A DNA stretch of 38,921 nt from Clostridiaceae bacterium DTU079 (GTDB taxonomy: Bacteria > Bacillota > Clostridia > Acetivibrionales > Acetivibrionaceae). A model generated the notes under the pieces. The model did not search any database. It was not told the DNA's origin and was given only the letters and a program-made list of their open reading frames with translations. The stretch covers positions 1 to 38,921 of the forward strand of contig LFSC01000018.1 of NCBI GenBank assembly GCA_001512505.1. The letters are read 5' to 3'. The translations under genes and the position numbers were made by a program. This document shows, one piece after another, positions 33,468 through 38,921 of this stretch. The first letter of the stretch is position 1. Each line of letters opens with the position of its first letter.

Positions 33468-34572
33468 TACCAACACCTCCGTCCAATGTCACAATCAGCG
33501 GTTGACCGCCCTTAGGTGCCCAAACCTTCTCACAATCAGGTTCGATGGCACGGATTGCGCACTCCTCGCTTGCCACATAAACCATATCATCCTTTGTTGC
33601 CGCAACCATGCTCCGAAGCTTAAGCCTGTCGTTCAATGCCATCATGCCGCCGTTAAAGCCCAGAATAATTGAAAAGGGTCCTGTAATAAGAAAGCTTGAA
33701 AACGTGTTTCTAAGATATTTGAGCTTCTCTTTCTCTTCTTCGGGCTTTTTCTCTATGGTTGACCAAAAAGGTGCCGCAATAACGGAAGCTATTTCTTCAA
33801 AGGATAGCCCCTGACGACGGTTTAAATAGTCTATGATATAGGCAATTACCTCAGTGTCGGTCAGCAAAGTACATTTATAGCCGAACATCTCAATATAGCG
33901 GCGGTTTGCATCATAAGAAGAGATTTCCCCGTTGTGTACTATGGTATAATCCAGCATGGAAAACGGGTGTGCACCTCCCCACCATCCCGGTGTATTGGTG
34001 GGATAGCGACCGTGTGCAGTCCAGCAATAACCGCTGTATTCCTCCAGCCTGTAGAACTCACCCACATCTTCGGGAAATCCTACTGCCTTAAACACTCCCA
34101 TGTTCTTTCCGCTGGAAAAAACATATGCTCCGTCAATTTCCGTGTTAATTTTCATCACACATCTTGCCACAAATTCATGCTCATCCAACTGGCTGTCTGC
34201 CAGCTTTGTCGGCAGAGGAGTAATAAAATATCTCCATATAAGAGGCTCCCCTGTGATGGACTTTACTTTCCTTGTGGGAATCTTTGAAAGGTTCACCACA
34301 TCAAAATGCCGGTCCAAAAACCTTTCACATTTTTCCCTGGCCTCGGTGTTATCATAGAACAAATGAAATGCATAAAGGTCTTTATATTCAGGATAAATTC
34401 CGTAACCGGCAAAGCCTCCGCCCAAACCGTTGGAACGGTCATGCATCGCAGCAATGGATTGTATGATCTTGCTTCCCTCGATACGTTTCCCGCTGCGGCT
34501 GAAAATTCCTGCAATTGCACAACCCGACGGAATACGTACCTGTCCTTCCTTGAATTGATACTCACATTGCAT
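33457..34572 (-). CDS. Class-II glutamine amidotransferase subunit of split glutamate synthase
   Basis: 371 aa. The nucleophile Cys lies at residue 18 in IPSG-CAIAGIFS, so a 17-residue propeptide must be removed, as in GOGAT and GlxB-type proteins. Other family blocks: TAHGRYPTNTPGWWGGAHPF, VHNGEISSYDANRR and LLTDTEVIAYI. The ATG at 34572 follows GGGGGAAGAG; in-frame codons upstream would lie within the attenuator. It hydrolyses glutamine and feeds ammonia to the FMN subunit. First gene of the operon, behind a strong promoter and hexaloop attenuator. Confidence 0.92.
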   Translation of the reverse strand: MQCEYQFKEGQVRIPSGCAIAGIFSRSGKRIEGSKIIQSIAAMHDRSNGLGGGFAGYGIYPEYKDLYAFHLFYDNTEAREKCERFLDRHFDVVNLSKIPTRKVKSITGEPLIWRYFITPLPTKLADSQLDEHEFVARCVMKINTEIDGAYVFSSGKNMGVFKAVGFPEDVGEFYRLEEYSGYCWTAHGRYPTNTPGWWGGAHPFSMLDYTIVHNGEISSYDANRRYIEMFGYKCTLLTDTEVIAYIIDYLNRRQGLSFEEIASVIAAPFWSTIEKKPEEEKEKLKYLRNTFSSFLITGPFSIILGFNGGMMALNDRLKLRSMVAATKDDMVYVASEECAIRAIEPDCEKVWAPKGGQPLIVTLDGGVGNGN

Positions 34573-34592
34573 AACTCTTCCCCCTTTTATAT

Positions 34593-34649
34593 AAAAAAGC
34601 GTCCACAAAAAGGGGTGAAAATACCCCTCATTTGTGAACGCCATTGTTC
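34593..34649 (-). promoter_or_regulatory. GOGAT operon leader attenuator with AATGGC hexaloop (ANTAR-like)
   Basis: Minus strand. Hairpin A (34649-34636): GAAC, loop AATGGC, GTTC. Terminator: GCGTTCACAAA (34641-34631) pairs with TTTGTGGACGC (34609-34599) through one wobble, encloses the inner stem GGGGT/ACCCC, and is followed by TTTTTT (34598-34593). GCGTTC is shared, so the folds exclude each other. The clearest of the four leaders. Confidence 0.82.
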
Positions 34650-34660
34650 GTTAATATCAG

Positions 34661-34688
34661 TGTATACCATTTTTATATATGATGTCAA
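34661..34688 (-). promoter_or_regulatory. Promoter of the GOGAT operon
   Basis: Minus strand TTGACA (34688-34683), 16-bp spacer, TATACA (34666-34661). Start expected near 34654, immediately before the hexaloop hairpin. Confidence 0.8.
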
Positions 34689-34823
34689 TAAAAATTTGCA
34701 AGTTTTTTTATTTTTCTTGCACAAACAAGCCCTAATTTATTATTTATTCCATAATTATCATACTTGTTTGCAAGTTTCGATATATAAAACTTCATTTTTT
34801 TATAAAAATATAATAAAATTCTA

Positions 34824-34852
34824 TTGACAAATAAAATAGGTGATTCTATAAT
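34824..34852 (+). promoter_or_regulatory. Promoter of the asnA-glnN-amt operon
   Basis: TTGACA (34824-34829), 17-bp spacer, TATAAT (34847-34852): perfect SigA consensus. Start near 34859, five bases before the hexaloop hairpin. It is divergent from the GOGAT promoter with about 135 bases between the -35 boxes. Confidence 0.92.
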
Positions 34853-34863
34853 AAATTTATCAA

Positions 34864-34907
34864 CAGCAAAGACGCTGATGGCATTATTGCCTCTGCGTCT
34901 TTTTTTT
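34864..34907 (+). promoter_or_regulatory. asnA operon leader attenuator with AAAGAC hexaloop (ANTAR-like)
   Basis: Hairpin A (34864-34877): CAGC, loop AAAGAC, GCTG. Terminator: AGACGC (34870-34875) pairs with GCGTCT (34895-34900), enclosing GGC/GCC with loop ATTATT, then seven further T to 34907. The terminator's 5' arm is made of the loop and 3' arm of hairpin A. Confidence 0.8.
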
Positions 34908-35092
34908 GGCCTCTTGGAGTGAAATGAAAGAGGCAAAAGCGAAGGGACTCGATGTCCCGAGCTTTTATTTATGAATTTTACAGTTAATGGTATTTCACTG
35001 GGTGAAATATCCATAGAACCAAAGGGACCCGATTTTTCCGGGCCTTAAAGAATCGAATTTTAAATAAGAAAGTAATTAAGAAAGGAGACAAT
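34908..35092 (+). promoter_or_regulatory. Long structured leader between attenuator and asnA
   Basis: After the attenuator, 185 untranslated bases contain four more potential hairpins. They are GCCTCTT/AAAGAGGC (34908-34933), GGGAC/GTCCC followed by GAGCTTTTATTT (about 34946-34972), TATTTCAC/GTGAAATA (34990-35009) and GG-CCCG/CGGG-CC (35025-35043). The last is part of a 16-base identity with 6294-6309. A second regulatory element is possible but not identified. Confidence 0.5.
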
Positions 35093-36100
35093 ATGTCAAA
35101 GACAGTTATACCATCCGGTTATCGTAGCGTTTTAGACCTGTATCAAACTCAAAAGGCAATTGCATTTTTAAAGGAAAACTTTCAAAAAAGGCTTTCCAAG
35201 GCTCTGAACCTGGTACGGGTCTCCGCTCCTCTTTTTGTTGATCCGTCAACGGGTCTCAATGATGACTTAAATGGAGTTGAACGGCCGGTCAGCTTTGATA
35301 TCGCAGAAACCCAAACCGTAGCTCAGGTAGTGCATTCCTTGGCGAAATGGAAAAGGATGGCATTGTATAAATACGGTTTTGGACCCGGTGAAGGAATATT
35401 CACAGACATGAACGCCATACGTCGGGATGAGGAGATGACAAATCTCCACTCAATATATGTTGATCAATGGGACTGGGAAAAGGTGATAACTCCGGAGACA
35501 AGGAATCTCTCCTATCTCAAGGAAACAGTGTGCAAAATTGTAGGCGCGATTTGCGATACATTAGACGAATTGAAAAAATTATATCCGCAAATTGAGGTTT
35601 CTTTAGAGAGGGAAGTAAACTTTGTAACCACCCAGGAGTTGGAGGACATGTATCCCGCTCTGTCTCCAAAGGAACGGGAAAATGAATATTTAAAAGAGCA
35701 CAAAACCGCATTTATCATGCAGATCGGTGACCTTTTAAAATCCGGGCAAAAGCATGACGGCCGTGCCCCGGATTATGACGATTGGTCTTTAAACGGTGAT
35801 ATTGTATTCTACAACGAGCTTTTAGGCAAGGCCTTTGAGGTTTCATCCATGGGAATCCGTGTTGATGCCAAAGCCTTGGATGAACAGCTTACCAAAGCAA
35901 ACTGCAATTACAGAAGAGGGTTGCCCTTCCATCAAATGCTTCTTAACGGAACATTGCCTCTTACCATGGGAGGCGGAATCGGTCAATCAAGACTGTGTAT
36001 GCTTTTATTGGGAAAAGCACACGTCGGCGAGGTACAGGTCTCCATCTGGGATAAGGAAACTATAGCCGCATGTGAAGCTGCAGGCGTTTCTCTTCTATAA
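35093..36100 (+). CDS. asnA: Aspartate-ammonia ligase (asparagine synthetase A)
   Basis: A 335-aa enzyme of the class-II aminoacyl-tRNA-synthetase fold that makes asparagine directly from aspartate, ammonia and ATP. Conserved blocks: VVHSLAKWKRMAL, LHSIYVDQWDWEKV, DGRAPDYDDWSLNGDI, SSMGIRVDAKAL and MGGGIGQSRLCMLLL. AAGGAG lies five bases before the ATG. Being in one operon with glutamine synthetase and an ammonium transporter fits ammonia-dependent use, while asnB at 27.7 kb uses glutamine. First gene after the long leader. Confidence 0.96.
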   Translation: MSKTVIPSGYRSVLDLYQTQKAIAFLKENFQKRLSKALNLVRVSAPLFVDPSTGLNDDLNGVERPVSFDIAETQTVAQVVHSLAKWKRMALYKYGFGPGEGIFTDMNAIRRDEEMTNLHSIYVDQWDWEKVITPETRNLSYLKETVCKIVGAICDTLDELKKLYPQIEVSLEREVNFVTTQELEDMYPALSPKERENEYLKEHKTAFIMQIGDLLKSGQKHDGRAPDYDDWSLNGDIVFYNELLGKAFEVSSMGIRVDAKALDEQLTKANCNYRRGLPFHQMLLNGTLPLTMGGGIGQSRLCMLLLGKAHVGEVQVSIWDKETIAACEAAGVSLL

Positions 36101-36160
36101 AGCAGCGCGTTAAAGCAGCATGTTAAGTATGGAATTTCAAAATGTATAGGAGGTCTATTT

Positions 36161-36991
36161 ATGAGTAACAACAATGCAAAAATAACCGAAATTTTCGGTT
36201 CTCTGGTATTCAACGACCGTGTTATGCGCGAACGGCTTCCGAAGGATACCTATAAAGCATTAAAGCGTTCCATTGAAATGGGGCAAAGCATTGACCGCAG
36301 TGTTGCCGATACTGTGGCAAGCGCAATGAAAGACTGGGCAATAGAAAAGGGAGCCACACATTTTACCCATTGGTTCCAGCCCATGACAGGAATTACCGCT
36401 GAAAAACACGACAGCTTTATATCCCCTTTGCAGGATGGAGGCATTATTTTGGAGTTTTCCGGCAAAGAACTGGTCAAGGGTGAACCGGATGCATCCAGAG
36501 CTTCCCTTCAGGCGGTCTTCGTGCAACCTTTGAAGCCAGGGGCTACACTGCATGGGATCCTACATCCTACGCCTTTATAAAGGATTCCACACTGTGCATT
36601 CCCACCGTATTTTATTCCTATGGCGGACAGGTATTGGACAAAAAGACACCGCTTCTTCGCTCCATGGATGCTCTGAACAAACAAGCGCTGAGGATTATGA
36701 AATTGTTTGGTCATACAGATGTTAACCGCATCATTACCACGGTAGGTCCGGAACAGGAATACTTTTTGGTAGACAAAAGCCTTTTCGAAAAAAGAAAATA
36801 CAAATGAGTTGGAAAATAAGCTGCTCGAAGCTAAAAGCTATACCGATTTGCAGGCACAGGCCAACTATTTCAGGGATGTTATCATACCCGTTATGCAGAA
36901 AGTACGTACCGTGGCCGATGAGCTTGAGGTACTTACCGCTTCTGAATATTGGCCGTTTCCGACCTATGGTGAGCTTCTCTTCAAGGTTTAG
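36161..36991 (+). pseudogene. glnN: Type III glutamine synthetase remnant
   Basis: Three pieces of one GSIII. Frame 1 from ATG 36161 (AGGAGG upstream) gives the N-terminus to [12 protein letters not shown] (about 36494). An extra two bases (AGAG for AG near 36497) shift the frame, and the sequence continues [20 protein letters not shown] ... [19 protein letters not shown] to a stop at about 36805. A further frame then has the C-terminus (KLLEAKSYTDLQAQANYF ... EYWPFPTYGELLFKV) to 36991. About 425 of some 700 residues are missing, including most of the catalytic barrel, so no active enzyme can be made. Gene position between asnA and amt is retained. Confidence 0.85.
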
Positions 36992-37031
36992 TGCTTGAGT
37001 TGCACGTCTTCCATTTGTAAGGAGGCTGCTT

Positions 37032-38738
37032 ATGAGTACATCAGACTTATTATCTTCCCCCGATACGATATGGGTTCTGGTGTGCACTGCCTTGGTGTTC
37101 TTCATGCAGGCCGGTTTTGCCATGGTGGAAACCGGCCTCACCAGGGCAAAAAACGCCGGAAACATCATTATGAAAAACCTTATGGACTACTGCCTTGGAA
37201 CCCCGATCTTTTGGCTTTTGGGCTTCGGATTAATGTTCGGAAATGGCGGCCTTTTTATCGGTTGGTTCGATCCTATGATACAAAAGGATTACAGCTTTTT
37301 GGGGCTTAGCGTACCCCTTCCGGTGTATATTATTTTTCAAACGGTATTTTGCGCAACGGCAGCGACTATAGTTTCCGGTGCCATGGCTGAAAGGACGAAG
37401 TTCATATCCTACTGTATTTATTCCATAGCCATCAGCGCAATTATATACCCGGTTTCGGGGCACTGGATCTGGGGCGGTGGCTGGCTTTCACAGCTGGGAT
37501 TTCACGACTTTGCCGGTTCGACTGCAGTCCATTTGGTAGGAGGCATATCAGCTCTGATTGGAGCAAAAATTCTCGGTCCGCGTATCGGGAAATACGATGA
37601 AAGCGGCAAACCTAAAGCAATACTGGGTCATAACCTTTCCCTTGCCGCTCTGGGTGTTTTCATCCTGTGGTTTTGCTGGTTCGGTTTCAACGGCGGTTCC
37701 ACTCTATCGGCAAGCGGTGACGATACGTTATTATCAATGGGTTCAATCTTTATGACTACAAACCTAGCTGCAGCCGTTGCTTCCATAACAACCATGATTA
37801 TTACGTGGATCCGTTATAAAAAGCCAGATATTTCCATGACGTTGAACAGTTCCCTGGCAGGTCTTGTGGCAATAACCGCCGGCTGTGATTCGGTGACCCC
37901 TTTGGGTGCAGCCATTACCGGTATTATTGCAGGTTTTGTAGTGGTATTTGGCATTGAGTTTGTTGACAAGGTTCTAAAAGTTGACGATCCGGTCGGCGCC
38001 GTCGGAGTCCACGGTTTTTGTGGTGCAGTAGGTACTGTCATGGTAGGATTTTTTTCGAAAGACAATGGTTTATTTTTCGGAGGAGGCTGGAATCTTTTAA
38101 TTATTCAAGCCCTTGGTACCGTTTCCGTGACCCTGTGGGTTGCGGTTACCATATCCTTGGTCTTTCTGGCTATTAAAAAGACAGTCGGACTTCGTGTTTC
38201 GATAGATGAAGAAATTAACGGACTTGATATAGAAGAACACGGACTTATCAGCAGTTATGCCGATTTTATGCCTGTAAATCCTATGATTACACAAAGGCAT
38301 GATATTCAGGCAGATTCGCAAGAGCCGGTTCACCGGAAAACCGTTTCCGTTGTAAACCGGTCATCATCACAGTCCGGAAACAAACCGAAAATGACAAAGT
38401 TGGTAATGATCTTTAACCAAAGCAAATTTGAAGCACTGAAAGCCGCAATGAACGATATAGGCATTACAGGTATGACCGTTACACAAGTACTGGGCTGCGG
38501 CATGCAAAAGGGTGCCAATGAATACTACCGCGGCGTTCCGGTGAATATGATATTGATGCCCAAGGTTAAAGTTGAAATAGTAGTTTGTAAAATTCCCGTT
38601 CGGTACGTAATTGATACAGCAAAAAGAGTACTATTCACCGGACATATCGGTGACGGCAAAATCTTTGTCTATGATGTGGAAAACGTAATCAAGATACGTA
38701 CCAACGAGGAAGGTTATGATGCTTTGCAGGATGACTAA
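37032..38738 (+). CDS. Ammonium transporter fused to a PII signalling domain
   Basis: 568 aa. Residues 1-400 are an Amt/Rh channel with eleven predicted helices, FAMVETGLTRAKN, FAGSTAVHLVGG (pore His) and GAVGVHGFCGAVGT (second His). A polar linker (about 400-455) leads to a PII domain (MTKLVMIFNQSKFEALKAAM, MTVTQVLGCGMQKG, TGHIGDGKIFVYDVENVIKIRT). The T-loop reads YYRGVPVNMILMPK and lacks the Tyr51 that is uridylylated in enteric PII. AAGGAGG precedes the ATG. In most bacteria a separate GlnK plugs Amt; here gate and channel are one chain. Confidence 0.95.
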   Translation: MSTSDLLSSPDTIWVLVCTALVFFMQAGFAMVETGLTRAKNAGNIIMKNLMDYCLGTPIFWLLGFGLMFGNGGLFIGWFDPMIQKDYSFLGLSVPLPVYIIFQTVFCATAATIVSGAMAERTKFISYCIYSIAISAIIYPVSGHWIWGGGWLSQLGFHDFAGSTAVHLVGGISALIGAKILGPRIGKYDESGKPKAILGHNLSLAALGVFILWFCWFGFNGGSTLSASGDDTLLSMGSIFMTTNLAAAVASITTMIITWIRYKKPDISMTLNSSLAGLVAITAGCDSVTPLGAAITGIIAGFVVVFGIEFVDKVLKVDDPVGAVGVHGFCGAVGTVMVGFFSKDNGLFFGGGWNLLIIQALGTVSVTLWVAVTISLVFLAIKKTVGLRVSIDEEINGLDIEEHGLISSYADFMPVNPMITQRHDIQADSQEPVHRKTVSVVNRSSSQSGNKPKMTKLVMIFNQSKFEALKAAMNDIGITGMTVTQVLGCGMQKGANEYYRGVPVNMILMPKVKVEIVVCKIPVRYVIDTAKRVLFTGHIGDGKIFVYDVENVIKIRTNEEGYDALQDD

Positions 38739-38749
38739 GCTTAAAAAGC

Positions 38750-38801
38750 TTAGTCCCCACAAACCTATTAGCCCCACCTTTCCCCTCATTTGTGGGGCTA
38801 A
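38750..38801 (+). terminator. Terminator of the asnA-amt operon with two alternative 5' arms
   Basis: TTAGCCCCAC (38768-38777) pairs perfectly with GTGGGGCTAA (38792-38801). An upstream copy, TTAGTCCCCACAAA (38750-38763), can also pair with TTTGTGGGGCTAA. A T-run (TTTTTT) follows ten bases later. The remaining bases to 38921 contain no recognised feature. Confidence 0.75.
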
Positions 38802-38921
38802 ATTAATAACTTTTTTCTGTTAAAAACAATTAGCCGCATGGAAAGTCTGAACAAAATTCATAAAATTTATAAAAAAACTGATACCGCAGAAAGATATATT
38901 ATATCAACCTGCTGTATCAGT

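Noticed and set aside
6294..35038. 16-base identity AGGGACCCGATTTTTC at 6294-6309 and 35023-35038 as a shared regulatory motif
   Set aside because: Only the second copy sits in a hairpin in a leader; the first lies in a 3' region and cannot fold the same way. A 16-base match in 39 kb on two strands is not very improbable by chance.
34946..35045. T-box riboswitch in the asnA leader
   Set aside because: GGGACC-like pieces are present, but the T-box consensus, specifier loop and antiterminator bulge are not found.
36734..37168. 144-aa minus-strand ORF across the glnN remnant and amt start
   Set aside because: It runs antisense over two recognised coding segments with no ribosome site.

Overview
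The window looks like a chromosomal segment of a low-GC, Gram-positive, spore-forming Clostridia member. The evidence is the recR-ybaB-dnaX-SRP RNA block, a YyaC-type spore protease, an agr-like peptide locus, Zn-type L31 and AT-rich intergenic DNA. The gene content resembles the Acetivibrio/Clostridium thermocellum group (inference from gene content; no search was run).

Layout. 1-3.3 kb, minus strand: ffs (large SRP RNA with its own promoter), dnaX, ybaB and recR. 3.4-6.2 kb: a reduced quorum-sensing-like locus. It has a LytTR response regulator (+) facing a minus-strand operon of a six-helix membrane protein and a 40-aa AgrD-like peptide with Ser in place of the usual ring Cys. No agrB and no histidine-kinase domain are present. 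6.3-8.6 kb: glnA (GSI) and a class-I amidotransferase-like hydrolase. 8.6-16.3 kb: STAS protein, a 46-aa protein, YyaC, a GH8-like enzyme, a YcdB/SLH envelope protein, a metallophosphoesterase and a frameshifted amidase. 16.3-22.2 kb: rpmE, rho with a large charged insert, a zinc-ribbon protein, a CPBP protease, two small hypothetical genes, tRNA-Thr and tRNA-Val. 22.3-26.3 kb: a cell-surface glycan block (glycosyltransferase, flippase, UDP-galactopyranose mutase). 27.6-38.8 kb: a nitrogen-assimilation island with asnB, a split archaeal-type glutamate synthase operon, asnA, a broken type III glutamine synthetase and an ammonium transporter fused to a PII domain.

The most striking observation is a shared RNA device. 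The 5' leaders of all four nitrogen transcription units (glnA, asnB, the GOGAT operon, asnA-glnN-amt) carry the same small hairpin. Its hexaloop reads AA(A/T)G(A/G)C, and its 3' arm and loop are reused as the 5' arm of a downstream intrinsic-terminator-like stem. The A1/G4 hexaloop is the hallmark of ANTAR-protein targets, but only one such loop per leader is visible, whereas classical ANTAR sites have two. This predicts a co-regulated nitrogen attenuation regulon acting at the RNA level.

Two genes of the nitrogen island have lost an internal segment with a frame change: the GOGAT-associated flavoprotein and the type III glutamine synthetase. Their flanks and translational coupling are otherwise preserved. 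A pair of 84-nt terminal-inverted-repeat elements in opposite orientation (3.4 kb and 29.6 kb) is the only mobile-element-like feature seen. No CRISPR array, integrase, transposase or phage gene was recognised.
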